64,000 bases of DNA from Myotis daubentonii (Eukaryota; Chordata; Mammalia; Chiroptera; Vespertilionidae), in assembly GCF_963259705.1 (NCBI RefSeq), contig NC_081840.1, positions 4,707,062-4,771,061 on the forward strand, written 5' to 3'. Every line of letters starts with the position of its first letter. Position 1 is the stretch's first letter. Under the pieces are notes generated by a model, which saw only the letters and a program-made list of their open reading frames with translations, was not told the origin of the DNA and ran no database searches. Shown here one piece after another: positions 20,084 to 32,545 of the stretch. A program made the position numbers and the translations under genes.

Positions 20084-21758
20084 TAATTTACATAAAATAA
20101 AACTCATCAGTTTGGCATTTTGAAACTTGTAAAAAGTCACCATCACGGAATACACTGTCTTCATCACCCCAACAAGTTCCCTCATGTCTGTTGCACTCTG
20201 TCCCTTTCCCATCCAACCACTGATCTTCCTGTGCAAGCACATGTTTTAAATTCCATGTAAATGAAATCATAGTATGTAGCTTTTGGTGCCTGGGTTTCTT
20301 CATTTAGCATAATGGTTTTGAGATTCATCAATGTTGCTACAAATATCAGCAGTATGTTCCTTTTCGTGACTGAGTAATATTCCATTGTACGATATACTGC
20401 AGTTTGTTATCCATTTACCAGTTAATGGATATTGGGGTTGCTTTCAGTTTTTTTGTGTGTGATTATAAATAAAGCTACTATGAATATTCAAGTACAATTC
20501 TTTGTATGGGGGCAGGTCTTTATTTCTTTGGATAAAAAGAGAACGTAAGAAAGCTTTAGGTAGATATATATTATAAGAAACTACCAAATTTTCAAATGGC
20601 TGCAACAGTTTGCATCCCCAGCAACCAGGTACGAAAGTGGCCTTTGCTTGACACTTTCACCAGTACTTCATATCATCGGTCATTTTAAATTTAGCTATTC
20701 TTGTAGGTGTGCACCTTTGCTTTGTAGTTTTAATTTCTTTTTCCTGAAAGATAAATCATTTTGAGTTTTTTCAATGTATTTATTTTCCATCCCTGTATCT
20801 TCTTAGGTGAAATGTCTGCTCAACAATTATGCCCACAGCGTTTTAAATCAGGTTATTTCTCTTTTTCTTGTTGAGTATAAGAGTTCTTTAGACAGTCTGA
20901 AGACAAGTCTTTTGTCAGACAAATGCTTTGTAATATTTTTCTCCTGGTCCATGGCTTGCCTTTTCATTTTCTTAGCTGTTTTATGAAGAGCAAAAGTTTT
21001 TAATTTTTATGGTTTCATTTATGATTTTTTTTCCTTTTTATAATTCATGTTTTTTTTGTGTTTTATCTAAGAGATCTTTGCCTAGTTCAAGGTCCCAACT
21101 TTTCTTTTCTCATTTGTATCTAGAAGTTTAATAGTTGTAGCTGCTGTGATATTTAGGTGTGTGATTCATTTCGAAGTCATTGTTTATATAGTGTGAGGGA
21201 AGGGTTGAGCTTCGTTCTCTCCATCTGGATGTCCGATTATTCAAGCACCATTTGTTGAAAAGACTATTCTTTCCCTTATGAATTGCTTCGGATGCTTTGT
21301 TGAAATTCAATTGACCATATATTGAGGATGTATTTTCCACTTTCCATTATTTTCCACTGACCTATTATGCCTGTCTTTACACTAACAACACAATGGCTTG
21401 ATTACTGCCGCTTCATAGAAAGCTTCAAATCAGGTACTGAAATTCCCCAAAACTGTATCTTAAATGCTTTGCATTTCCATATAAATTTTGGAACCAGCTT
21501 GCTGATTAAAAAACAAAAAACACCATCCTACTGTGATTTTGATTGGGATTTTGGGGGGGATCTAGAGATGAATTTAAGGACATCTAATTGAATAATACTG
21601 AGTCTTCCAGTCCCTACCATGTTTTATCTCTTCATTTATTTACTATAGTGTTTTGTAGACTTTTAGTGTACAGATATTACAAGTGTTTTGTTAAGTTTTT
21701 CCCAATGTGTGTCATATTTTTGATGTTTGGTTAAATGGTATTGTTTATTTAAATTTCA

Positions 21759-21986
21759 TTTAAAAAAAATCCTCACCCAAGGATATGTTTTTATTGATTG
21801 GAGAGAGAGAGGAAGAGAGAAAGAGAGAGACCAATGTGAGAGAGAAACATTGATTGGTTGCCTCCCCTACATGCTCCGACCTGGGATCAAACCAGCAACC
21901 TAGTATATTCCCTGATGGGGAATCAAAACTGCCACCTTTTGGTGTATGGGATGCTGTTCCAACCAACTGAGCTACCCGGCCAGGGC
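21759..21986 (-). mobile_element. Ves-type SINE, antisense, older variant
   Basis: The complementary landmarks are a TTTTATTGATTGGAGAGAGAG tail side, then CTCCGACCTGGGATCAAACC, AATCAAAACTGCCACC and the head GAGCTACCCGGCCAGGGC. It is flanked by AAATTTCA at 21751-21758 and 21987-21994. It is more diverged than the copies at 8195 and 13720. Confidence 0.9.
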
Positions 21987-22444
21987 AAATTTCAACTTTT
22001 AATTGTTCATTGCTTGTATGAGAAATATGTTTTATTTTTGTATACTGACTTTGTGTCTTGGGGCTTTGCTAAACTCACTTATAAGTTATAAAATTTCTTT
22101 TATATTTTTCTTGGCATTTTCTACAGAGACAATCATGGTTTACTCCTTTCTTTCCAGCCCAATGCCTTTGATGTCTCTTTCTTGCCTAATTGCAAAGCTA
22201 GGATCATCAGTACAATGTGAAGTAGCAATGGGAGGCGTGGACAGACGTGCCTTGGTTCTGGCCTTCAGAGGAAAACATTCTGTCTCCTGCCATTAAGTAT
22301 GGTGTAAATGCTAGTTTGTCGCTGGGTTCCCTTGATCGGGTTGAGGAAGTTCCTGCCATTCCTAGTTTACAAGGCGTTTTTTGGTGGTTTGTTTTTATAG
22401 TTTCTTTGTCTTATCAGGTGTTAAATTTAAAAAATGTATTTCTG

Positions 22445-22546
22445 GCCCAGCAAGTGTGGCTCAGTGGTTGAGTGTCGACCTATGAACCAGGAGGTCACAG
22501 TTCAATTCCCGGTCAGAACACATGCCTGGGTTGTGGGCTTGATCCC

Positions 22547-22614
<68 letters not shown>

Positions 22615-22658
22615 TTTCATCTCTGAAATCAATAAAAATTTATTTTAAATAAATAAAT
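22445..22658 (+). mobile_element. Ves-type SINE with expanded CT tract
   Basis: The head CCCAGCAAGTGTGGCTCAGTGGTTGAG is followed by CAGGAGGTCACAGTTCAATTCC and TGTGGGCTTGATCCCCAG. Next come about 64 bp of (CT)n at 22551-22614, and the tail is AATAAAAATTTATTTT. A 14-bp duplication with one mismatch flanks it: AAAATGTATTTCTG at 22431-22444 and AAAATATATTTCTG at 22659-22672. The CT expansion replaces part of the normal body. Confidence 0.92.
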
Positions 22659-24111
22659 AAAATATATTTCTGTATCTACTGATTTTCCCTTTTAGCTTCC
22701 TATTATAATGAATTACATTGATTGTTTAAAACTGATTTACTTGTTTATTTTACATCAATTAATTTTACAATGTTAAGCCAAACTTGCATTGCTAGGGTAA
22801 GCTCCTTTGGGCTGGCGCATTATGACTTTTTGTTTGTGTGTTGTTGGATTTGATTTGCAAGAAGGAATGTCTAATGGATTCTTACCTCTGTATTGTGGAG
22901 GGATAGTGCTCTGTTTTTTTTCTTTACGTGTAATAAAGATAAAGATGTCAGGTTCAATTATGATCATGCAAGACTCATAAAAAGAGTTGAGAAATATTCG
23001 CTCACCTCATATGCTCTGGATGCATGGCCATAGAATTGTTTAGAGTCTTTAAATACTTGGCAGAATTCAACAGTGAAGTTATGGGCCAGAAATTGTTATT
23101 ATTTTATTTGTGGGTTTTGTTTGGCTTTTTAAACTACAAATTAGATTTATATAATAGATGTGGGAATTTTCAGATCATGTTCCTGAGATAGTTTGATACT
23201 TTGTATTTTTCAATGACTTTATTCTTTTTACCTAAGTTACTGTTTTTTGGCCCTGCAGTTGATCATAATATCTTATTACTGTCCTTTTAATATTTTTACC
23301 ATTGTTTAGAATGTTACCTCTTTCATTCCTGCAAAGAGTAATTTAAGTATTCACTCTGTTAAATCTACTTGTCTAGAAATTAATCAATATAATTATTTTT
23401 TTCAAAGAAGTAGATTTTGGTTTCATTGATTTTTTTTTCTGGTATTGCTTTCCAGGTTTTATTGCAATTTCTTCTTTAAATGGTTATTTAAAAGGTTGTT
23501 TAATTTCCCAGTATTTTAGGATTTTCTAGATATTGTATATTATTGCTTTCTGGTTTAATTTTGGTATGGCTAGATAACCATATTACTGTATCGTGTTATT
23601 TAAATCTTAATTTTATTGAGAACTTTTTATAGTATAAGTTGATACTAGACCCTCTTTTTCCTTAGTTTCCCATATTAGTGTATCAAAAGTATTTGTGAAA
23701 AAAGTGTACTGAATTTTATCAAATTATCTTTCTGCATCAATTGAGATGCTTATACATTTTTTTCTATTTTAATGTGCAGTTTAATAGACTTTATGACATT
23801 AAACACATCTTGCATTTCAGAGTTAAATACAGTATACTTTTAAAATGTCACTGAATTTGATCTATTTTATTTGTGATTTTTGTCTGTCTCAATAACAGTG
23901 ACCTATAATAATTCTCTCCTTGCACTGGCCTCCAGTTTTGGAATCAAGCTAACGCTAGCATTTTATAGTAAGTTGGGTAGTTTTCTTCTTTTTCTTTTCT
24001 CAGGAACAATTTTTAAAAGACATAGTTTATTGGTCCCCTGAAAGTTTGATAAAACTCATGACCCAGTGGCTTTCTAGAAGAGATATATTGCTGTTCTGTA
24101 TGCCACCAAAT

Positions 24112-24113
<2 letters not shown>

Positions 24114-24150
<37 letters not shown>
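24114..24150. repeat. (TG)n microsatellite
   Basis: About 18 uninterrupted GT/TG units within the antisense L1. Confidence 0.97.
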
Positions 24151-24151
<1 letters not shown>

Positions 24152-24219
24152 TAGTAATTGGTTTATTTAGATATTTGATTCTTTCACTTCAATTCTATTC
24201 ATTCATATTATTTCAATAA

Positions 24220-24683
24220 CTAGAAAGTTCATGCACTCAGAGTGGGGGATGGGGTCCCCACAGCCCAGCTTGTGCCCTCTCGCAGTCCAGGTCCCCTTGG
24301 GGGATTGGGCCTAAGCTGGCAGTCAGACATCCCTCTGGCAGCCCAGGAGCTCTCAGGGGATGTCTGCCTGATGGTGTAAGCTGCAGTAAGACATCCTTAG
24401 CGCTGCTGAGGAGGTGGGAGAGGCTCCAATCATGTGCAGGTAGGGTCCCTAGGCCTAGCCTGCTATCAGGGCCATCTTCTGCCCGCTCGCCAGTCCCCAG
24501 TCCCACCCTGCCACCACCCTCTAGTTAGCTGTGGTCCCCCTTTGCCATGCTGCTATCAGAGCCTGTGGGCTGCAGGGCGGGGGATGGAGAAGGGACTGAG
24601 AGGTGTTCAATGTACCTCATAGAGACTGGTCAAGCAGTCATTCTGGTCATTCGCTATGGTTGCTGGCCTTTTATTATATACAA
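24220..24683 (-). mobile_element. HeliBat-type Helitron, minus orientation, decayed 5' end
   Basis: On the plus strand it starts CTAGAAAGTTCATGCACTCAG, the complement of a Helitron 3' end with CTAG. It finishes TGGCCTTTTATTATATACAAT, the complement of the TATATAATAAAAGGCC start, with the outermost TCC changed to TTG. The interior contains GGTCCCCTTGGGGGATTGGGC and CCAGTCCCCAG/CCACCC blocks. It sits inside the antisense L1. Its open frames are not genes. Confidence 0.82.
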
Positions 24684-25700
24684 TTATCCCTTTCATATAA
24701 ATTGTCACACTTACTGTATCAGTTATTCACAAAATCTCTGTTGTGCCCCTTACTAACCTTTTTTGTTCCTAATATTTTTGTGAATTTTGTCATTTCCCTC
24801 TCAATCTTACCAGAGATTTTTCTGTTTCAATAGTATCTTAAAGAATCAGCTTTGGTTTCATTGTCTTTTTAGTTTTCCTAATATCTGCTCATCTTTATTA
24901 TATCTTGGCTTCTGTTTTCTTTGGGTTTACTCTATTGCTCTTTAATTTATTAAACTAAGCGCTTCCTTCATTAATTTTTAAACTTTAATATTTCTTTAAA
25001 TACTCCTTAAAAGTTTCAAACTCCCATCTCACACTTCAATTTTACCCAACAGATTGGTATAAATAATGATTTTGTCATTTAGTTTTAAATAATTTGTTAT
25101 ATACATTATGCTTTCTAATTTGTTTCATGAATTATTAAGTTGCCTTTTTTCTCTTCTAGTGTCTAAACATATGGTGAGCTTGAAAGATACCATCATTTCA
25201 TTGATCTCTGATTTTCTTGCAATGTGGTTAGAAGGAATAATCCATTTGATGTAATTTTTGGTACCAGTTGCAACTTTCATTCTAGATTATTGCTTGGTCA
25301 ATGTTTATAAACAACACATGGATGCTCTTAAATGTATTATCTGCCTTTTTATGTGCACCTTAAGCTTTTCAGTATGTTGTTCAAATTTCTTATATCCTTA
25401 CTAAGTTTTATCTTCCTTTTATTAAAATATCTCATTCTGACTATAGATTTGCCAATTTCTCTTTATAACTGTAAACTTTTGCTTTATACAGATAATAGTT
25501 ATCTTATTAGTTGCATTAAAGTTCATGATTATTATATAATCTGATAAAGTGTTCCTTTTATTATAAGTCAAAACCTTCTAAATTCCTATTGATAATTTTG
25601 ACTTGAAATTTATTTCTCTTATATTACTTGGGAATATCTATATTTTATTAGCATGTGTCTGATATATTTTTCCCATTCCTTCACTTTCAAACATTCTGTG

Positions 25701-26294
25701 TTATTGTATTAGTAGATGTCTCACAAACGGCATGGAGCGAAGCATTGCTTGGGAGACACCACCTTTATGTTTACTGTCTTCCAGCTCATAAGCTAAATAA
25801 CACTCTTGGCATAGGACAGGCGTTAAACCAGGCATGTTTAATGAAAGACTTACCAACACCTACACCCACACTAATAAGTACACGCAGATTTGACTCCACA
25901 GCCCAGATCCCTCACAGTTAATTCAGGAGACTTTTCCTATGCTCTCTCCATGTATATGCAGAGAAGGAAAATACTTCAATGTGGAAAGTATACATGAAGA
26001 TGGAAAGGCCACCTGAGAAAAAAGAAAGAGCCAGTCAAGCTCAGGAATCCAGGCCCACGGTTGCTGACCATATTCTCTGTGTGAGCGCAGTCACGGCATC
26101 ACCCTCTCTGGTCCTCCATTTGCCATGTTTCTGGACAAACCAAGATATGAATGTTCCATTCCTATAATTAGCATTACATCCATCTTACGCATTAAGAAAT
26201 TCATGTTCTCTGAGGAAATAGATTTGCTCAAGATAAAAATATCCTAGACAATGCTCTTTTTGTTATGCAATATAGTCTCCAGTTAAAGGCACCT
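25701..26294. other. Unassigned DNA, no gene seen
   Basis: Mixed-composition sequence with short open frames lacking recognisable features. Confidence 0.4.
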
Positions 26295-26745
26295 GTATTG
26301 GGCTTAATTGTGTCCCCCAAAACTCATGGGTTGAAGTTCTAACCCCCAGTGCCTCAGAAGGCAGTCCTCTTTAGAAATAGGTGTTTACAAATGTACTTAG
26401 TTAATGAAGTGATGACTGGGGTCCCAGTGAGAAAGGGGACCTTGGACCCAGACATGCATACAAGCTGAATGGCATGTGAAGGTAAAGACGGAGGTTGAGG
26501 TCATGCTCTGTAAACCAGGACCAGCTATGATGGCCAACAAACCCTGAAAAGCCGGGAGAGAGGCAAAAGTGAGATTCTCGCTCACAGCCTCTGAAGGAGC
26601 CAACCCTGCCGACTGACACCTTGGTCTTGGACTTCCAGCCTCCAGAACTCTGAGGCAGTACCTTCCTGCTGAGGAAGCCAATCGACAATGGGGTTCTGTT
26701 ACCGCAGCCCAGGAAATGAATGCAGCAGCCCTGCATTATAACTAG
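26295..26745 (+). mobile_element. MLT1-type solitary LTR, sense
   Basis: The sense-order MaLR LTR landmarks are GGGCTTAATTGTGTCCCCCAAAACTCATGGGTTGAAG, CTAACCCCCAGTGCCTCAGAAGG, AGGAGCCAACCCTGCCGACTG and CTTGGTCTTGGACTTCCAGCCTCCAGAACTCTGAG. The region between is diverged. It carries no retroviral genes. Confidence 0.8.
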
Positions 26746-27636
26746 AGAACTTCTTACTGAAGATCATGCCTGCCTTCTGTCAGTACACACACACATATAT
26801 GCATACACACATACATACATGCATACATACATGCCTTCTTACAGACATACCCTAGAGCAGCACTGCCTTATGAAAGACATTTACAAAATCTGCCCATCTC
26901 CTTGGAAGAGCTACCAGATGGTAAAATGGAAAAAGGGGACCCTGATTGGGTCAGAAACCTCCAGTTTGGACATTAATTTAGATAAAAACCTCCCCTGCAG
27001 GCTTTTGGACTCATTTACACGGTGAGGGGGTTACCAACCTCATCAAGCCTGGCTTGACTGAACATCACATTTTCAAACTATTTTGCCAAGAAATCTGCAT
27101 TTATAATAACATAATTAATTTGATTGCCCAATGTTTATTAATCAAAAGCATATATAACAGGATATGCCATAAAATCACTTCTCCCAAATTCCTATGATGT
27201 CACCAGCAGCCAATCAGAGCTGAAAGGAACAAGCTTGTGGATTAAGTGCTAAAGTCCCTGCACAGCTGGGCCAGATGAGCGGGGGCCCGGCAGGGTGGCC
27301 CTTGGTGGCCGAGGGCCAACATCTGCCCGAAACACCCCACGTGGCCTGAGCACTGCCTGGCTGGCCCATCTGGCCCGATGTCATGTTCCCCGGCAAGCGG
27401 TGGGTGACAGCACAATCCTTTCCTTTCACTGCTCCAGCCTGGGGTGCCCTCTCTGGGGGCCTGGGAGAGGGGACAGCTGGACAAGGACAGGGAAAGTCCG
27501 GAGATCCCAGCGATGGTCCTGGCCATGAAATTCAAGCCTCATCATGGCTACTGCAAGAAAAGAGGCCAAGTCCTGAGACTGCAGTGACCTTCCGCATGGA
27601 GCCCGCAGCCTTCCCGTCACCTTCGCACAAGCAGCG
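26746..27636. other. Unique DNA at the AT-to-GC composition change
   Basis: A short CATA/ACATGCATAC microsatellite lies at about 26785-26835. After about 27.2 kb the sequence becomes GC-rich. Open frames on both strands at 27214-27682 lack domains. No promoter or exon can be supported. Confidence 0.45.
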
Positions 27637-27720
27637 GACCTGGGGATTGGGCCTGGGGGTCTGGCCTGGGGATCGGGCCTGAGGGTCGGGCCTGGAGATC
27701 AGGCCTGGGAGTCGGGCCGG
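27637..27720 (+). repeat. 13-bp minisatellite, six units plus a partial
   Basis: Units of the form GGCCTGGGGATCG begin at 27637, 27650, 27663, 27676, 27689 and 27702, each exactly 13 bp, with a truncated GGCCGG at 27715. The units differ by one to four substitutions. Confidence 0.95.
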
Positions 27721-29999
27721 CTCCACCAGTCACAGCATCGTGTCCTCACACAAGTTGCTTAACTTCTCTGGCTCTTTTCCCCCCACTTTGTTATGTAGAG
27801 ATGGTAAGGCCCAAGCTCTGTACTCATTGGGGTCTCGGTGAGAAGTTCATTTAGGATTCTTTAATTCAGCAGCTATGCCCTGAGAATTCAATCAGCAAGA
27901 TGCTCACTTGTTCAATCAGCAGGAATGTACTGAGGGCCTACTATGTGCCGGGAAGCAAACCAGGTGCTTGACTCTGCGACAGATGAGCTGGCAGCCCACT
28001 GGGGAGCGGAAATCCCCCTTCCTGGTAGCGCGTGCTGAGAGAGGAACTGGCTGGAGAGTCCAGGGGACTGGCCGGATGCAGGATGCACCGTTCCACCTGC
28101 GGGCAGTGGGCGGGCTGTTCAGGGAAAGCATCCCCACGGGGCCCTGCACTGGGCCTGGGGCTTGGAGGAGCAGAAGGCACCCTCGGGTGGCGTCCAGGCC
28201 AGGGCGGCTGTGCAGAGCGGGAGCCTGAGGAGACAGCAGGTCACCGGGAGGCTGGAAGCAGGGCCTTGGACCTCCGGCACCCCCACACACACCCCCAACC
28301 CTGCCCCCAGTGCGGGAGAAGCTTCCAGAGTAGCGTTTCCAGCCTTGCTCTGAGCAGGAGGGATGCCCCCTCCAGGGCCAGCCAGCCCTCTGTCCCCAAG
28401 CCTCTGCCCCGACCCTCACATCTCAGACTGAGACAGAAAGACAGGGCTATGACACACCAGGCTGTCCCTGTCACAGAGAGAAAGCTGTGACCATTCACCC
28501 ATGCGCTGTAGAAAACAAAACAAAACAAAATAAATGTCACAACAAAACAAACAAATGAAAGCTAAACTGCCATCACCATTTTTGTCCGTTTTCCTTGTAG
28601 CTGCAAGCATTCAACCTTTGGGATGTTTCTAGAAAGTTTGCTCAAAAAAAGAAAGCTAGCCCACTTTGCTCAGCCAGACTATTTGTTCTCCTGTTCCCCT
28701 CAATTCTGAAGTCACAAGCTTCCCAGGGCCCCCAAATGCTCTCAGCCACTCCTCAACTTCCCTCTGTGTCTAGATTTCTGGACTAGTTTCCTTTGCTCTA
28801 CGCCCCTGTGAACTAGTAAAAAGATGCCACAAAGCATGCAGCCGGGTTCACTCCCAGATCTGGATGGGCAACTGGAAGATTTCAATCCAACCTGTATTGG
28901 CTGTGGAGCCTCAAAATCCCAATTTCCCAAGCAGGTTGTCCTGCGAGAGAAGCCTGTCAAGTGAGAAGGTGGAGTTTCCCCCGTGACCTTACCTGGGCCC
29001 AGGCCAGCGAAGGTCACAGTGATCCCAAGAAAGGAAAGAGTAGGGATGACTTTCTGACATCACCCATTCGCCTAGAGTCCGTGGCTGCCCCCTCTCTTTC
29101 CTCCCAGGGCCTCATTCACACACAGCTGGGTCTGGTATTGGCTGCCTTTGCCCAATGAGGATGAGGAAGGCGAGGCTGCGGGTGGGTGAGAAGAGTCGGA
29201 AAGCGGATGCTCGGCCCCAGCGGACCGGCTCCGTGCAGGCTGGCCCAGGCTCGCTTGGAGAGCTTTGTCTTGGAGCGTCAGGTGCTGGTCACAATCCAGG
29301 GAAACTGCTCTCCCTCCCAGGGGTGGGGCGGCTTGGCAGGGAGGCGGCCAACTGCTCCCTTGGCCGAGGAGATAATGAAGCTCAGAGCCGTGTATCAAGC
29401 ATCTTTGAATGGCAGGCCTCGAATTCCTAATTAACGAACCCCGTGGCCTGGTGACTCTCCTAAGAGTCCAGCCGTATCAGATGGCCGGCATTCTTCCCGG
29501 GTCTATCTCTCCCCAAAACCTGTGCTCGGGGCCTACTGAATGGAAGATTCGGAAGACAGTAATTAATGAATGGGAGGGGAGCGAGGGCCAGGCTTTGTGG
29601 ACCGGCCCAAATCCCCAGAGCGCTCAAGAATGACAGTGGGGTTTTCTGCCAACGGGAGGCCTGCGTGGACAATGCGCCGTGAGGAAAGGGCTGGGGATGC
29701 TCAGCTGTTCTGCATTACCCAGGAACGCGGGGCTGCGGTTCGGAGCCACCTGGCACCCAGCTGCTCCCAGCCCACGGTCTCAGAATCCTGCCCCAGTGGG
29801 GCCCTCAGACACCAGCTAACACAGCGCTGCATTGTCCATACCTGGCTGTGGCCATCCAGATCCCTGAGTGACAGAGGCGGGATGCAGACCCAGGTCATCC
29901 AGGATGGCTTGTCTCTCAAGTTGTATTCCCCGTGTCCTGTGGTCCAGCCGTAACTGACACTATTGATCGTGTCCTTTGTGCAGGGCACTGTCCTTGCTC
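27721..29999. other. GC-rich unique DNA, no gene supported
   Basis: This is GC-rich sequence with overlapping open frames on both strands, the longest 167 residues at 27916-28419 on minus. None has a recognisable domain, and CpG is not concentrated enough for me to call an island. A short (AAAAC)n run lies at about 28508-28530. A candidate conserved segment is listed at 29330-29580. Confidence 0.45.
29330..29580. promoter_or_regulatory. Candidate conserved regulatory element
   Basis: Within GC-rich surroundings this stretch has GAGATAATGAAGC, TCCTAATTAACGAACC and CAGTAATTAATGAATGG, which are GATA-like and paired homeodomain-like TAATTA sites. Composition and motif content suggest a developmental enhancer, but no alignment was possible. 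Confidence 0.3.
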
Positions 30000-30290
30000 A
30001 CACTGTCCCTCTCTTATCTTCTCCTCCAGTAGAATCTCAGGTCATTTACCAAGTGTAAGCCCATGCTCTCCTGCTTGGAGAAGCCTTCCTTGGCTTGCTT
30101 TCCCTCGGTGCTGAATTAGTTGCCTTCCTCCGTGCAGCCTGTATGGATTCAACACCTCCATGGTGACACACTTCATGCTGCATTGAAGTTGCCTATGCCC
30201 GTGTCTGAGCTGCACTCTGGACTCCAAGCTTCTAGAAGGCACTGCCTGGTTGCCAAGCCCTTTCCACCCCTCCTGAGTGAAACTCATAAA
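30000..30290 (+). repeat. Possible L2 fragment
   Basis: The content reads like an L2-type 3' region, with TCCTGCTTGGAGAAGCCTTCC and CTGGACTCCAAGCTTCTAGAAGGCACTGCC, at low similarity. Weak call. Confidence 0.4.
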
Positions 30291-31939
30291 ATGTAAGATC
30301 GATGACGTCATTCCTTGTGTCTGACTCTCCCACCTCAGAGTGAAGCGCTCGCTGTGTGCCTCCTCTTTGACTGTCACTGTCCCCACTGCAGGGCATCGAG
30401 GTCAAGCAGACATGCCAGGACCCCCTGGAATCTCACTTGGTTCAGGGTCCTGCAGAACCTGAGCTAAGGACTGGCCCAAACTGAGCTTAACTCCTGAGCT
30501 AAGGAGTTTATTGGGGACAAGAGACAGGGACAGGAAGACAACAAAAAAGGGGTGTTCTATCCAAGCAAGGTAACCTAGGAGACCACTGGGCTTAGCCCCC
30601 CGGAGGAACTCAAGACACAGGACACGACATGCCTGAGAACTACCCGCCCCCAAAGCGGGGACAAGGAGCCGGGGACTCATCCACCGCTCGCTGGTCCTCA
30701 CTGGTAGAGGATGGCTTCCGACAGCATTAACTGTCCAGCATTTTCCAATGTGGCACCCCCGTGGGCTAAGGGTGCTCTGAGGTGCAGGCGCTTTCTGAGC
30801 ATCTCCTGCATCCCAGGCACAGCCATCGCTCTCCCAGCCTCACGCCGAGGCAGAGGCCACACGCAGCGGTGATATCTGGAGTTTGTGTTGACCAGCTCGT
30901 GATCTTGAACAAACCACTAACCACTTCTCGGGCCTGTGACCGGATGGGAATGGTGATCAGGCCCACCAGGCAGGATGACATGGACTGAGATAGTGAGTCA
31001 AGAAGCCAGGGGTGCATCTAGAACCCAGTGGGTACCCGGGGCTGGTTGACATATGTTTAAGGTGTCATATCCTCAGCTCATTAGACCTCCTACTGATCTG
31101 GGATGAAACTGGACCTCGTGGGGCTTCAACAAGGTGCCCTGTGTCCTCCAGGCATCTGAGAACAGACCTGAACTTGATCAGAGTCTATGAGGCAACAGCT
31201 CACAGAGGGGCATGGGGCGCCCCTCAGGACCATGTCATGACGAAAGCCGGAGCCTGAGCTCTGTGTCCCTCCATGTGCCTTGCCGCCCCATCCCCAGAGC
31301 ACGTGGCTGGAAGTAAGAATGAGCTCCCACCCCTGGCCTTGGGAGCGTGGCCACTGTTGCAGGGCATCCTGTGGCCGGGTCCCTCCCAGATTGAGACTAT
31401 CCAACCCCAAGTTTCTGGGGTTCCAAGGTACTCTCTAAGCTCAGTGTTTCTCTGGCGGATGTTTTATTGGATGGTGGGCAATGGAAATGCTCTACAGGCT
31501 CCAAAGAACTCATTCAAATAGAAAACCTTGTCTGTGGCATGAAACCTTCATTTAAAGGGTTTTAAAAAAATTTTAAGTGACTTTGGAAGGAAGCTTCAAC
31601 CTGAGGAAAAGGATCAAAAGTAAAACTGACGGCTTCAGGGTGACATTTGCTCCTTCGGCGACTTAACTGTCCCGACAGAGAGAATGATGTCCGCCTGTCA
31701 GGCAGGAAGGCATGGGAGCTGCAGAGAAAGACAACAGGAGGCCTCTCAGAGCCTGTGCCCTGGAAGCCGCAGGCAGGGCCAGGAAGGGAGAGGACAGTAC
31801 CCTCTCTCTGTCCCCTGCCTGCCTCCTGCCTAGGTCCTTCAAGTCCGGGAAAGGATTTGAAGGGCCCTGGGGTCCAGGGGAAGTTGATAGGGATGTGAGG
31901 CTGGGGTTCTGCATGCCACATCGATCACCCCAGCCAGCA
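30291..31939. other. GC-rich unique DNA, no gene seen
   Basis: The open frames, for example 114 and 119 residues on minus near 30042 and 31562, have no recognisable domain. Some of this may be decayed old repeat. Confidence 0.4.
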
Positions 31940-32120
31940 GCTCTCACGTGTGCTCATCCCTGTGCTTGGCGCCTCACCTATTAACCTACGGAGCTTCCCA
32001 TGGCCCCCTGAGGGTGGGTCCCAACATCCTGTTCTACAGATGAGGACACTGAGGCCTCGAGAACTCAGTGCGACTAACCCACAGTCACTTGACTGAGATG
32101 TGGCAGACTCTTGGGCAGTC
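31940..32120 (+). repeat. MIR SINE remnant
   Basis: The 3' half of MIR is clear: TTCTACAGATGAGGACACTGAGGCCTCGAG, then ACTAACCCACAGTCACTTGAC. The upstream part is more diverged. Confidence 0.7.
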
Positions 32121-32189
32121 TGAGCCCTAACTGCCACGTCACACGCCCCACAGCCCCAATCGCCTGTGACCCTCAGCACAGGGCAGCTA

Positions 32190-32330
32190 GAGGGTGAGTT
32201 TAGGGTTCATTTCAGAATGAGGTGACCAAGAACCTGAGAGGGACAATGACTTGTTCAAGGTCACATGGCCAGTGTATCGCGCAGCTGGACCTGGGACCGG
32301 AGGCTGCTCACACCTGGCGGGAATGTGGAG
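32190..32330 (+). repeat. Probable MIR-type 3' segment
   Basis: GAACCTGAGAGGGACAATGACTTGTTCAAGGTCACATGGCC matches the late part of MIR in sense. It may be a second copy beside the one at 31940. Confidence 0.55.
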
Positions 32331-32545
32331 GACCACTGAGCTGGTTCGTTTTCTTTGATGGTTCATTTTCACTCCTGAATCAGGCAATTTAGTCGTTTTT
32401 GTTATAATTATCTTCTTAGACTTTATGCTGCTGTACCAACATAGAGTAGTTAAAATACACTGAAAGTTGTGTTTGCTTTGTCATTTGTTCTGGAGAAAAA
32501 AATAGGGCAGCCAAACTAAGTCTCCTGAGAGAATTTGGTATTATA

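Larger units (their letters stand above)
20090..25700 (-). mobile_element. Long antisense L1 (3' UTR and ORF2), interrupted by later insertions
   Basis: The plus strand reads as the complement of an old L1. From 20090 the 3' UTR is seen, with CATTTAGCATAATGGTTTTGAG, AGTAATATTCCATTGTACGAT and TTAATGGATATTGGGGTTGC. From about 20860 the ORF2 complement follows: TCAGACAAATGCTTTGTAATATTTTTCTCC, AAGCACCATTTGTTGAAAAGAC, CTTGATTACTGCCGCTTCATAG, and further phrases to about 25.65 kb. Frames are destroyed. It is interrupted by Ves SINEs at 21759 and 22445, a Helitron at 24220 and a (TG)n run, so it predates all of them. Confidence 0.75.

Noticed and set aside
27916..28419. 167-residue minus-strand open frame in GC-rich DNA
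   Set aside because: Low-complexity composition, no domain, several overlapping frames on both strands.
27240..28420. Possible CpG-island promoter
   Set aside because: GC-rich but CpG is not dense or continuous, and no exon or start region can be seen beside it.
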